From the NCBI RefSeq assembly GCF_900103455.1, contig NZ_FNHI01000026.1:62001-126000 (forward strand): a stretch of 64,000 nt of DNA. Reading direction: 5' to 3'. Origin of the DNA: Streptomyces wuyuanensis. GTDB lineage: Bacteria; Actinomycetota; Actinomycetes; Streptomycetales; Streptomycetaceae. Below, piece by piece: positions 26,861-35,754 of this stretch; the stretch's first letter is position 1, and the number at the start of each line of letters is the position of its first letter. Position numbers and translations under genes: made by a program. The notes under the pieces are model-generated. The model did not search any database. It was not told where the DNA came from and saw only the letters and a list, made by a program, of their open reading frames with translations.

Positions 26861-27904
26861 GTGGGCACAGCACGCTCGTCGTGGAAGGTACGGGCCGTGG
26901 TGGCGGTCCTGGTGCTCCTGGTTGCGGGGCTGCTGCATGCTTACCGCAATACGAATGTGCTGACGGCCGACCGACTCTGCGGAGGGCTGGTCTCTGCGGC
27001 GAACGCGGACGCGGTCCTGCCCGGCTCAGGGCGGGTCAGCGCCGAAGGCGATGGCGTCGCCGACGACCTTCCGGACACGGAGTGCGAGGTCGAGAAGTCG
27101 TCAGTCGTCGTCGGTGGCGGGAAGGGCACCTTGTCCGTCCGGGTCGCTGAGGAGCGCGGTGACTTCCCCGTCCTGGACGGCAGGTGGCCGGACCCTGCGC
27201 GGGCTTCGTTCTTCACCGGACCGGTGACCGGCGGCGTCTATGAGCACGACGGCTGGGTCCTGCTGCCCGAGAAGTGCTGGACGGACCAGCCAGTGATCGT
27301 CGAAGCCCACTCCAGTGAACCGGTGTCCGACACCACGGCGTTTGGCGCCCTGCTTACCGATGCCGCAGGCGCCATCGCGGCGGAAAGAGCATGCGGCACC
27401 CTCCCCAAGGAGCCCAGAACCCCCCGGCCGCCCCGCTCGCAAGCGGCCCGTCCGGCTTCCGAGGGTCGGCTGTGCGGCCTTGACGGTTTCTCCGTCCACG
27501 GCCAGGTGCCGGCGGACAGCGAGGTCCTCGAAGCAGGTCAGGTGGCGCCTGCTGACCTGTGGTCCTGCACGGTGTTCCTGGGTAGTGACTCGAATCGCCT
27601 CGCCAGTGCGAATGGCTTCATGACGTACATGCTCGCCCGGGACCCACTACTCCTGGCCGCCGTCGAGAAGGATCCGGGAACGCACGAGGGGACGGGGCCC
27701 GGAGGCAAGGAAGCCGATGTCGTCGAGCCTCAAAGGATCATGTTGCCCTGCGCCCAGGGCGCTGCCTACCTGGCACTGGAACCGGGACTGCAGTACACGG
27801 AGACGCGTCAACGCCATCCTGGCACTCCGTCGCTGGACGCGTTCTTCGAGTCCTCCGTCCGGTCCGCGATCAGGACCTTCGACTGCGGCGCGGCCACGAG
27901 GTGA
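26861..27904 (+). CDS. Membrane-anchored protein of unknown function
   Basis: A 347-residue protein. The chosen start is GTG 26861 with AAGGAAG upstream, because the membrane helix (VRAVVAVLVLLVAGLLHAY) then lies at the N-terminus; the longer frame upstream has no sensible sequence. The extracytoplasmic part carries two related halves, each opening with a Cys-containing motif (ADRLCGGLVSAANAD and EGRLCGLDGFSVHG). Each half ends near another cysteine or an RTFDCG-like motif. This two-lobed form is seen in Streptomyces secreted proteins of unknown role. It follows the type VII-like genes on the same strand. Confidence 0.6.
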   Translation: MGTARSSWKVRAVVAVLVLLVAGLLHAYRNTNVLTADRLCGGLVSAANADAVLPGSGRVSAEGDGVADDLPDTECEVEKSSVVVGGGKGTLSVRVAEERGDFPVLDGRWPDPARASFFTGPVTGGVYEHDGWVLLPEKCWTDQPVIVEAHSSEPVSDTTAFGALLTDAAGAIAAERACGTLPKEPRTPRPPRSQAARPASEGRLCGLDGFSVHGQVPADSEVLEAGQVAPADLWSCTVFLGSDSNRLASANGFMTYMLARDPLLLAAVEKDPGTHEGTGPGGKEADVVEPQRIMLPCAQGAAYLALEPGLQYTETRQRHPGTPSLDAFFESSVRSAIRTFDCGAATR

Positions 27905-28180
27905 GGGTGCGGCCGCGCGGACCGGGCCACCCCGGTCGGCCCGGCAACAACCGCACCGGCGACGGCCTTGCAGCGGCCGACGACTGGGACTCGCTTGCGC
28001 ACCCGCACCACTATGGTCCAACGACACGTCCGGTCCGCCCACGACGACCGCTGTCGCCAGCGAGGCCATTACCACGACGCCGCGGACAGGCCGAAAAGGT
28101 GACTTCCCCGACCGGCGGCACCATCCGCGAGAGTGACGAGAAGCTCGGCCGCCAGATCTCGCACGCAGACGCCGATGGCG

Positions 28181-28326
28181 GAACAGCCCGCCCTCGCCCG
28201 TCAGTTGCAGGCCCTCGTTTGGGCCCGGTCCACGAGCATCGCGACGAGCTGTTCGTCCGACACCGCACTCGACGGTACCTGAACCACCTGCTCAGCCGAC
28301 TGGTTCTCCACGGCGGTCTCCGCCAT
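28181..28326 (-). pseudogene. IS256-family transposase N-terminal fragment
   Basis: From ATG 28326, preceded by AAGGAG, the frame reads VSDEQLVAMLVDRAQ. One base shift then gives EGLQLTGEGGLF. This is the conserved N-terminus of IS256-type transposases (DEQLVxxLVDRARxEGLQLTGEGGLL). The frame closes at 28201 and the similarity ends about 20 bp later, so fewer than 60 residues remain. No matching downstream part is present. It marks an old insertion just left of the biosynthetic cluster. Confidence 0.6.
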
Positions 28327-28545
28327 CAGACACATCTCCTTGATCATCAGATCGCCGGCCATTGGGCACCCCCCTGTCGTCCCAACAGCGGGACGGGCGT
28401 GCGGGACGGAGGCTGGCTGGATCGCGAGGATCGTCCTTGCAGGCACTTAGGTGACGTGTGAGCATGCGGTCGAGCGATCGTGATCTTGCAACCGCCGCGG
28501 GGCCGGTGTCCGGCCCGCGGCGATCTGTTGACGAGAGGTACGGAA

Positions 28546-29628
28546 GTGAACACGTCTGCCGACTCCGGCCAGCCCGTCCGAATCGAACAGCCCGCCCCTG
28601 ACTCCGTTGCCGAGCGCTTCCACTTCCTGGTGAACGCCCCGGCCCTCTTCAACGCCGTGGTCACGGCGCTGGAATGGGACCTCTTCGGGTTCCTCGCCAA
28701 ACATCCCGGTGCCTCCTTCGACGAGCTGAACGAGTTCACCGGCGTCCCCGCCCACTCGTTGCGAGTCCTGTTGCACGCCGTGTGCACCACCGGGCTCATC
28801 GAGCGACGTGCAGACGGCACGTACCACGACGCCCCGGCGGCCGAGGAGCTCCTGGCCCCCGACGGTCCCGACAGTTGGCGCCACATCCTCACCGGCTGGA
28901 AGGAGATCTACTACCCGGCCTTCTCGCGGATGAGCGAGGCGCTCGCCGCCGGTACCAACACCGCGCTGGCCGCCCACCCCGGCGACGAGCCCACGCTCTA
29001 CCGGAGGCTGTCGCACAACCCGGAGCTGGAGACGGTCTTCCACCGCAGCATGAGCGCCTTCACGCTCAAGAGCCTCGACGCGCTGGTGGAGTGCGAGGAG
29101 TTCGCGACCGTGCGGCACCTGCTCGACGTGGGCGGCGGCGACGGCACCACCAGTGAGCGGCTGATCACCCGTCACCCACAACTGCACTCGACCGTCTTCG
29201 ACATACCGTCGGTGTCGGAGCTGGCCGCCTCCCGCACCCCCGCCGGGGAGCCGGACGGGCGCATCCGGCTCCACACCGGGGACCTGTTCACCGACCCCTT
29301 CCCCGTCGGCGCGGACGCGGTGCTCTTCAGCCATGTCCTTGAAATCTTCTCCGGTGAACAGATCACAGAGCTGCTGGCGAAGGCGCACGCCGTTCTCCCC
29401 TCCGGCGGACGGGTGTTCATCTACGGCTACAACGTCTCCGACGACGAAACCCGGGGCTGGTACTCGGCCCGGCTCTCCCTCTACCTGAACGTGCTCGCCA
29501 GCGGGAAGGGCATGGCCTACCCCGCCCGCGACTACGAGGATTGGATACGCCGGGCCGGCTTCACCGGTGTGCGGACCCTCACCGGCTACCCCTACGAGCA
29601 CGGTCTGAGCATCGGAACGAAACCATGA
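28546..29628 (+). CDS. SAM-dependent methyltransferase of the O-methyltransferase (dimerisation plus catalytic domain) type
   Basis: A 360-residue enzyme. The N-terminal winged-helix dimerisation domain (FNAVVTALEWDLFGFLAKH, then TGVPAHSLRVLLHAVC) precedes the SAM-binding fold with motif I HLLDVGGGDGTTSERL. The later acidic motif is SVSELAASRTP. The start is GTG 28546 with GAGAGG seven bases upstream. Its stop overlaps the ATG of the first ABC exporter half, so it is the first gene of a three-gene unit. In a pheganomycin-like pathway a methyl group is placed on the dihydroxyphenylglycine ring, so this is the likely ring methyltransferase. Whether it acts on C or O cannot be told. Confidence 0.85.
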   Translation: MNTSADSGQPVRIEQPAPDSVAERFHFLVNAPALFNAVVTALEWDLFGFLAKHPGASFDELNEFTGVPAHSLRVLLHAVCTTGLIERRADGTYHDAPAAEELLAPDGPDSWRHILTGWKEIYYPAFSRMSEALAAGTNTALAAHPGDEPTLYRRLSHNPELETVFHRSMSAFTLKSLDALVECEEFATVRHLLDVGGGDGTTSERLITRHPQLHSTVFDIPSVSELAASRTPAGEPDGRIRLHTGDLFTDPFPVGADAVLFSHVLEIFSGEQITELLAKAHAVLPSGGRVFIYGYNVSDDETRGWYSARLSLYLNVLASGKGMAYPARDYEDWIRRAGFTGVRTLTGYPYEHGLSIGTKP

Positions 29629-31358
29629 GGGGCAGCCTCGCCGGGCCAGGCCTCTTCCCCGCCCCCGACCCGGGCGTTCCCGTCACCACCTCGCCCGTCC
29701 GCTTCCTGGTCTGGCTCGCGACCCGCCACCGCGGCAGCCTGGTCCTCGCCACGGTGTTCGGCGTGCTGTGCACCTTGGCGCAGGCGCTGGTCCCGGTGGC
29801 CGTCGGCCTCGGCATCGACCGGGGGCTGCTCCCCCGTGACCGCGACGCCCTGCTGGTGTGGGGCGCGGTGGTGCTGGTGCTCGGCGTCTTCCAGGCCCTC
29901 GTCGGCATGCTGCGCGACCGGGCGTCGACCACGAACCGGTTCGGGGCCGCCTACCGTGCCACGCAACTGGTCGTCAGGCAGGCCACCGAGCTCGGTGCGG
30001 AGCTGCCCCGACACGCCTCCACCGGCTCGGTGGTCAGTGTCAGCGCCATGGACGTCGGCCATCTCGGCACCGCCGTGGAGGGCACGGCGCGGGGCAGCGG
30101 GGCGGTTGCCTCCATCCTCTTCGCGTCCGTGTTCATGCTGGTCACGTCGTGGCAGTTGGGCGTGATGGTGCTCGTCGGCGTACCGCTGATCGCGCTCTCC
30201 GTGACCCGGCTGCTACGGCTCCTGCACGGCCGCCAGGAACAACTGCGCCAACGGCAGGGCGCGCTCACCGACCTGTCGGTCGACATCATCGACGGGCTGC
30301 GCGTGCTGCGGGGCATCGGCGGTGAGGAGGTCTACGGACGTCGTTACCGTGACGACTCCCAGGCCGTCCGGGCCGAGGGCGTACGGGTGGCCGGGGCTGT
30401 GGCCAACATGGCCTTCCTCCGTGTCCTGCTGCCGGGAACGCTACTGGTCGCCATCGTCTGGCTGGGCGCCCACCAGGTGAGCACCGGACGACTCGAACCG
30501 GGCCTGCTCGTCGCCTTCTACGGATACGCCGTCTTCCTCACCCAGCAGCTCGGACAGATCACGACGATGCTCGACCAGCTGACCCGGGCCTCGGTGGCGG
30601 CCCGCCGGATCCTGGACTTCCTCGGTCTGAGGACGGAGCTGCTGTCGGGTACCCGGCCGCTGCCGGACGAGGAAGCGCTCCGGCTGCACGACCCGGACTC
30701 CGGGCTCACCGTGCCGCCAGGGCAGTTGCTCGCGGTGGTCTGCGACGCCGACGGGGACGCACGGACGCTCGCGGACCGCCTCGGCCGATACGCCGACCCG
30801 GCGGCCCTGCACGGCGAGACACCACTGTCCGCCTACCGCACCGATGACGTCCGCCGGCGCGTCCTGGTCGCCGACAACGGCGCCGCCCTGTTCTCGGGGC
30901 GGCTCGCCGACCAGCTCGATCCCGGTCGCGCGGCGGACGGCGCCGCACCCGACCCGGCCGCCGTGCTGCGGGCCCTGGAGGCGGCCTCCGCTCGTGACAT
31001 CACCGAGGCTCTGCCCGACGGGACGGCGCAGGAGATCAGCGGGGGACGGGAGTTCTCCGGCGGCCAGCAGCAGCGGCTGCGCCTGGCCCGCGCCCTGCTG
31101 GCCGACGCGGAGGTCCTCGTCCTCATCGATCCGACGAACGCCCTCGACGCCCCCACCGAGGAACGGGTGGCCCGGCGTCTCGGGCCGTACCGGACGGGCC
31201 GGACCACCGTCGTGTTCACCACCAGTCCCATCCTCCTCGCCCACTGCGATCACGTCGTGTTCGTCCAGGAGGGCAAGGCCGTGGCCCAGGGCGACCACCG
31301 GAACCTGCTCACGTACGCCGACTACCGAACCGTCGTCTCCCGGGAGGTCACGGCATGA
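29625..31358 (+). CDS. ABC exporter half with degenerate nucleotide-binding domain
   Basis: A 577-residue half-transporter with a six-helix membrane domain (residues ~30-320) fused to an ATPase domain. The ATPase lacks a Walker A motif: the position reads LLAVVCDADGDARTLAD. The Walker B region reads VLVLIDPTNALD, with Pro in place of the catalytic Glu. The signature FSGGQQQRLRLARALL is intact. These defects mirror those of the next protein, so the two form a heterodimer with a single working ATP site. It presumably exports the cluster's peptide product. Start and stop overlap both neighbours by four bases. Confidence 0.88.
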   Translation: MRGSLAGPGLFPAPDPGVPVTTSPVRFLVWLATRHRGSLVLATVFGVLCTLAQALVPVAVGLGIDRGLLPRDRDALLVWGAVVLVLGVFQALVGMLRDRASTTNRFGAAYRATQLVVRQATELGAELPRHASTGSVVSVSAMDVGHLGTAVEGTARGSGAVASILFASVFMLVTSWQLGVMVLVGVPLIALSVTRLLRLLHGRQEQLRQRQGALTDLSVDIIDGLRVLRGIGGEEVYGRRYRDDSQAVRAEGVRVAGAVANMAFLRVLLPGTLLVAIVWLGAHQVSTGRLEPGLLVAFYGYAVFLTQQLGQITTMLDQLTRASVAARRILDFLGLRTELLSGTRPLPDEEALRLHDPDSGLTVPPGQLLAVVCDADGDARTLADRLGRYADPAALHGETPLSAYRTDDVRRRVLVADNGAALFSGRLADQLDPGRAADGAAPDPAAVLRALEAASARDITEALPDGTAQEISGGREFSGGQQQRLRLARALLADAEVLVLIDPTNALDAPTEERVARRLGPYRTGRTTVVFTTSPILLAHCDHVVFVQEGKAVAQGDHRNLLTYADYRTVVSREVTA

Positions 31359-33112
31359 CCGCCGCCGCCCCGCCCGCCGACGGGCTGCCGGTCGCCTCCC
31401 AGCGGGAGGTGCGCTCCTACGCCCGGCGCACGATGCTCGACCACCGGGGGCCGCTCTCCCTCTCACTGCTGCTGCACGCCCTTGCCTGCGTCGCCGCGCT
31501 CGTCACTCCCCAACTGCTCGGTCGGATCGTCGAGAACGCGGCGCACGGCGCGGTCGCCGTCACCCCGGTCGCCTTCGCAATCTGCGCCGCGGTGATCCTC
31601 CAGGCTGTCCTGACTCGCTTCGCCCGGAGCGCCTCCCTGCGGCTCGGCGAGACCGTACTCGCGGACCTGCGTGAGGAGTTCGTCCGGCGTGTGCTCGCCC
31701 TGCCGACCCACACGGTGGAGCGGGCCGGGACCGGGGAGCTGGTCACGCGGACCACCCGGGACGTCGACGTACTGGCCTTCACCGTGCAGCGGGCCGTCCC
31801 CGACACCCTGGTGGCGGGTACCACCGTCGTCCTGACCATCGGGGCCGTCTGCCTGACCGATCCGCTCCTGGTCCTGCCCTGCCTGGTCGCCGTACCGGTG
31901 CTGTGGCTGTCGACCCGCTGGTACCTGCGCCGCGCCCGGGCCGGCTACCTGCACGCGAACGCCTCGTACGCGCAGATCAACGACCACCTCTCCGAGACCG
32001 TGGCGGGCGCCCGTACGGTGGAAGCGCTCCGGCTCCAGCGGCGCCGGCAGCAGCGTACGGACACGGACATCGCGGCGTCCTACGCGGCCGAGCGCCACAC
32101 CCTGAACCTGCGCAGCATCTACCTGCCGATAGCCGACACCGGGTACATCCTGCCGGTGGCCGCCACTCTGGTCATCGGCGGGCTGATGTACATCGAGGGG
32201 ATGGTCGGCCTGGCCGCCGTCACCGCCGCCACCCTGTACGTCCAGATGGTGATCGGGCCCGTGGACACCCTGCTCTTCTGGATGGACGAACTCCAGGTCG
32301 GCGGCGCCTCCCTGGCCCGGGTCCTCGGGGTTCGGAACGCCGCCGGTCCGGCATCCCCCGGTGCCGGACCGGCTTCGGCGACCGGGACGGCCCCGGAGGA
32401 GGGCGTCGAGCTGCGGGGGGTGCACTTCTCCTACCGGGACGGCAAGGACAACCTGCGCGGCATCGATCTGCACGTGCCCCCCGGTGAGCGGCTGGCGGTA
32501 GTGGGCCCCTCCGGGGCCGGCAAATCCACCTTGGGCCGGCTCATCGCCGGGATCGATGACCCAGGCCGGGGCACTATCACCCTGGGCGGGGTGCCCCTGA
32601 CGGAGCTGTCGGCGTCGGAGCTGCGCCGTGATGTCATCCTGGTCACCCAGGAGTACCACGTCTTCCGGGGCAGCCTGGCCGACAACCTGCTCATCGCCCG
32701 GCCCGACGCGAGTGCCTCTGACCTGGAGCGGGCCCTGCGGGCCGTCGATGCCTGGGAGTGGGTTTCCGCGCTGGGCCTGGACCACGAGGTCGGTTCCGGC
32801 GCGGCCGAACTGAGCCCTGCCCGGGCCCAGCAGCTGGCGCTGGCGCGGCTGGTGCTGCGCGACCCGCCCGTAGTGGTGTTCGACGAGGCGACCGCCCTGC
32901 TCGACCCGCATACCGCCCGCACGTTGGAACGTTCCCTGACCGGGCTGCTGAACGGGACCGTCATCTCGATCGCGCACCGGCTGCACACCGCTCACGACGC
33001 CGACCGGGTCGTGGTGATGGAGGACGGCCTGATCGTCCAGAGCGGGACGCACGACGACCTGGTGGAGCGGGGCGGCACGTACGCCGAGCTGTGGAAGTCC
33101 TGGCACGGATGA
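31355..33112 (+). CDS. ABC exporter half with intact Walker motifs
   Basis: A 585-residue half-transporter, six membrane helices then an ATPase domain. Walker A (GPSGAGKSTLGRLIAG) and Walker B with catalytic Glu (PVVVFDEATALLD) are intact. The signature is degenerate: ELSPARAQQLALARLVL instead of LSGGQ. Combined with the intact signature of its partner this gives one complete ATP site. A hairpin terminator follows 14 bp after the stop. Confidence 0.9.
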   Translation: MTAAAPPADGLPVASQREVRSYARRTMLDHRGPLSLSLLLHALACVAALVTPQLLGRIVENAAHGAVAVTPVAFAICAAVILQAVLTRFARSASLRLGETVLADLREEFVRRVLALPTHTVERAGTGELVTRTTRDVDVLAFTVQRAVPDTLVAGTTVVLTIGAVCLTDPLLVLPCLVAVPVLWLSTRWYLRRARAGYLHANASYAQINDHLSETVAGARTVEALRLQRRRQQRTDTDIAASYAAERHTLNLRSIYLPIADTGYILPVAATLVIGGLMYIEGMVGLAAVTAATLYVQMVIGPVDTLLFWMDELQVGGASLARVLGVRNAAGPASPGAGPASATGTAPEEGVELRGVHFSYRDGKDNLRGIDLHVPPGERLAVVGPSGAGKSTLGRLIAGIDDPGRGTITLGGVPLTELSASELRRDVILVTQEYHVFRGSLADNLLIARPDASASDLERALRAVDAWEWVSALGLDHEVGSGAAELSPARAQQLALARLVLRDPPVVVFDEATALLDPHTARTLERSLTGLLNGTVISIAHRLHTAHDADRVVVMEDGLIVQSGTHDDLVERGGTYAELWKSWHG

Positions 33113-33125
33113 CCGCTGGTGGGAT

Positions 33126-33156
33126 GAGCGGCGCCGGTCGTCGACCGGCGCCGCTC
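33126..33156. terminator. Bidirectional terminator hairpin inside the biosynthetic cluster
   Basis: Arms GAGCGGCGCCGGTCG (33126-33140) and its exact reverse complement (33142-33156) flank a single T, so the real loop will be about five bases. It sits between the convergent exporter and P450 genes and overlaps the P450 stop codon. Confidence 0.75.
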
Positions 33157-34429
33157 ACCAGCGAACCGGCAGGGCGTGCACTCCGTAGAAGCCCATGTCC
33201 TCACCGAGCGGCACCTCCGACGACGGCACAGCAAGCTTCAGCCCGGGGAAGCGGGCGAAAAGGGCCGGGAAGGCGATCCGCATCTCGGTCCGGGCCAGGT
33301 GCTGGCCGATGCACTGGTGCGCTCCGTGGCCGAAGGCCAGGTGGCCGGCCGCGGAGCGGGTGATGTCGAGCCGGTCGGGGTCCTCGAAGTGGGCGGGATC
33401 GCGGTTCGCGGCGGACAGCGAAACGGTGACGGACTCCCCCGCGCGCAGGGTGTGACCGAGGAGCGTGAGGTCTTCCAGAGGAGTGCGCGGGAGCCCGAAG
33501 TGAAAGATGGTCAGGTACCGGAGCAGCTCCTCCACCGCGTTCGCGGCGAGAGACGGGGCGGCCGTCAGGCGGGCGAGCTGGTCGGGATGGGACATCAGCG
33601 CGAACGTACCGAGTCCCAGGGAACCGGCCGTCGTCTCGTGCCCCGCCGACAGCAGCAGGGCTCCCGCCCCGGCGATCTCCGCCGTCGACAGTTCGCCGTC
33701 AGCGGCCAGCGCGCTCAGCAGGTCGTCACCGGGGCTTCGGCCGCGGTGCAGGGCCAATTCGGTGAGAAAGGCGTTCAGCTCGGCCATCGCCGTGGCTGCC
33801 TGTTCCGCGGTGACGTCGAGTTTGAACAGGGTGGCGCTGTTGCGTTGGAAGTCGGCGCGTTCGGTGTAGGGAACGCCCAGGAGTTCGCAGATCACCAGCG
33901 AGGGAACGGGCAGCGCGAAATGCTCGACCAGGTCGGCCTGCCCGCCGAGGGCCGCCATCTCGTCCAGCCGGTCGTCGACGATCCGGCCGATGCGGGGTGT
34001 CAGCGCGCGCGTCCGGCGGGCGGTGAACCAGCTCATCAGACGCCGCCGCAGCCGGGTGTGGTCGGGTGCGTCCATGTCGACCAGCCAGCCCGGCAGGGCG
34101 GGACTGCCGTAGAAGGGGTCCGTACCCGGCCGGAGCACCGGCACCCGTTTCAGCTCCGAGCGTGCGCTGAACCGGGGGTCCGCGAGGACTTTGCGGGCCG
34201 GCTCGTGGCCCGTGACCAGCCAGCCGATGTGCCCGTCGGGGTAGCGCAGGCGGCTGAGCGGTGTCTTCTCGCGCAAGGCCGTCAGTTCGGGCGGCGGGTC
34301 GAAGGGGCAGCGGCGGTCACGGTCGGTCGGATGGGCCGGGACGTCCCCGTGGGAGGAGGGGAGGGCGGGGACGGGGCTGTCGCAGGTTCCCGGTATGTCG
34401 CGGGACGCGTGTACGCTCTCGCCGCTCAC
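33155..34429 (-). CDS. Cytochrome P450
   Basis: A 424-residue bacterial P450. The I-helix oxygen-activation motif is LLSAGHETTAG, the ExxR is EELLR, and the haem ligand Cys lies in AFGHGAHQCIGQHLARTE. The start is GTG 34429, overlapping the aminotransferase stop (GTGA); the longer open frame upstream is antisense noise over that gene. As the last gene of the phenylglycine operon it probably hydroxylates the ring or ring methyl of the dihydroxyphenylglycine unit, as would be needed for a hydroxymethyl group in a pheganomycin-like product. The substrate is inferred from context. Confidence 0.9.
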   Translation of the reverse strand: MSGESVHASRDIPGTCDSPVPALPSSHGDVPAHPTDRDRRCPFDPPPELTALREKTPLSRLRYPDGHIGWLVTGHEPARKVLADPRFSARSELKRVPVLRPGTDPFYGSPALPGWLVDMDAPDHTRLRRRLMSWFTARRTRALTPRIGRIVDDRLDEMAALGGQADLVEHFALPVPSLVICELLGVPYTERADFQRNSATLFKLDVTAEQAATAMAELNAFLTELALHRGRSPGDDLLSALAADGELSTAEIAGAGALLLSAGHETTAGSLGLGTFALMSHPDQLARLTAAPSLAANAVEELLRYLTIFHFGLPRTPLEDLTLLGHTLRAGESVTVSLSAANRDPAHFEDPDRLDITRSAAGHLAFGHGAHQCIGQHLARTEMRIAFPALFARFPGLKLAVPSSEVPLGEDMGFYGVHALPVRW

Positions 34430-35754
34430 CGCAGGATTCCTTCCGCGGACGGACCGGCCGCCCCCGGTCCGGGATGCGCCCGCAGGAAGGCGCCGAGCCG
34501 CCGCACCCCTTGGTCGATCCGCTCGGGGTCCAGGTAGCTGCACGACAAGCGCAGGCTGTGGGTGCCCCCGCCGCCCGGGTGGAAGGGGGCCATCGGCGTC
34601 CACAGCACCCCGTACTCGGCCGCCGAGACCTCCAGCAGCGCCGCGTCCACGCGGACCGGCAGTCGCATCCGGACGAAGAAGCCTCCGACGGGGCGGTTCC
34701 ACTCGATCCCGTCCGGCAGCCCGTCTGCGCGCTCGCGCTCCAGGGCCCGGAGCAGGTGGGCGAGGTTGCGCCGGTACAGCGCGGACCGGGTCCGGCCGAG
34801 TTCCGCGAGCGAGCCGCCGTGCTCCAGCAGCATGCCGGCGATCAGCGCCTGGCACACCGGGGAGGTGTTGACCGTGACGGCGGTCTTCAGCCGCGCCAGT
34901 TCGGATGCGAGGGGAACCGGGCCCGCGGCGGTGACGACGGTCTGGTCGGCGATGACGTAGCCGACGCGGGCTCCGGGGAAGCACACCTTGGCGAAGGTGC
35001 CGATGTGGATCACTCGTCCGGTGGCGTCCAAGGCCTTGAGGGCGGGGAGTTCGGAGCCGGGGGCGGCCGTGAACCCGTACGCGTTGTCCTCCAGGATCAG
35101 GAAGTCCTCCTCCTCGGCCAGCTCCAGCAGGCACAGACGGCGTTCGGGCTCCATTCGGGAGCCGCTGGGGTTGGCGTAGTCGGGGGCGACGTAGCAGGCG
35201 CGGATGTGACGTCCGGCCTCGCGGGTCGCTCGGCACGCCTCGGCCAGCGCGTCGAGGTCGAGGCCGTCAGCGTCCTCGGGAACGGGCACGACTTCGGTGC
35301 CGAGCAGGCTGGCGGCGCTGGTGATACCCACGAAGCAGGGGTCTGCGACGGCCAGTAGGTCGTCCGGGGAAGCGGTGAGGGCCCGCAGTGTCAGGAGCAT
35401 CGCCTCCTGGGCACCGACGGTGATCACCAGGCTGTCCGGGTCCGCGTCGATGCCCTGGTCGCGGCGCAGTGCCCCGGCCACGATGCCGTTGACGAGGCCC
35501 CGGGCCGGCCCGTACTCGTAGAGCAGCCGGGCCGCCTGTGCGGGGGTGCAGCCCGCTTCGGCCGCCGCGTGCGCGACGAAGCGGTCCAGGTAGCGGCCGG
35601 GGTCCAGTTCCGTGTAGGGGTCGGGGTGGGGGGCGCCCGGAGCGAAGGAGATGGCGTCCCGGTGGCGGCTCATGATCTCGTTGAGGAAGCCGATGGACTC
35701 CAGCACCGGGTCCTGTAGCGAGGCGTGCAGGGCTTCGTGGGCGAGGGCGGTCAT
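34426..35754 (-). CDS. PLP-dependent class I/II aminotransferase, phenylglycine transaminase (HpgT)-like
   Basis: A 442-residue fold-type I aminotransferase with the multi-substrate architecture (DAISFAPGAPHPDPYTELDP; YEYGPARGLVNGIVAGALRR). The PLP-binding Lys lies in IGTFAKVCFPGARVGY, and YVAPDYANPSG is the cofactor-contact segment. Next to dpgA, dpgB and dpgC homologues it should convert 3,5-dihydroxyphenylglyoxylate to 3,5-dihydroxyphenylglycine. Its ATG overlaps the DpgC stop. The stereochemistry of the product cannot be read from the sequence. Confidence 0.85.
   Translation of the reverse strand: MTALAHEALHASLQDPVLESIGFLNEIMSRHRDAISFAPGAPHPDPYTELDPGRYLDRFVAHAAAEAGCTPAQAARLLYEYGPARGLVNGIVAGALRRDQGIDADPDSLVITVGAQEAMLLTLRALTASPDDLLAVADPCFVGITSAASLLGTEVVPVPEDADGLDLDALAEACRATREAGRHIRACYVAPDYANPSGSRMEPERRLCLLELAEEEDFLILEDNAYGFTAAPGSELPALKALDATGRVIHIGTFAKVCFPGARVGYVIADQTVVTAAGPVPLASELARLKTAVTVNTSPVCQALIAGMLLEHGGSLAELGRTRSALYRRNLAHLLRALERERADGLPDGIEWNRPVGGFFVRMRLPVRVDAALLEVSAAEYGVLWTPMAPFHPGGGGTHSLRLSCSYLDPERIDQGVRRLGAFLRAHPGPGAAGPSAEGILR

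Noticed and set aside
34430..35236. Extension of the P450 frame to 693 residues
   Set aside because: The extra N-terminal part overlaps the aminotransferase out of frame and is arginine/proline noise; the GTG overlapping the aminotransferase stop is the natural start.
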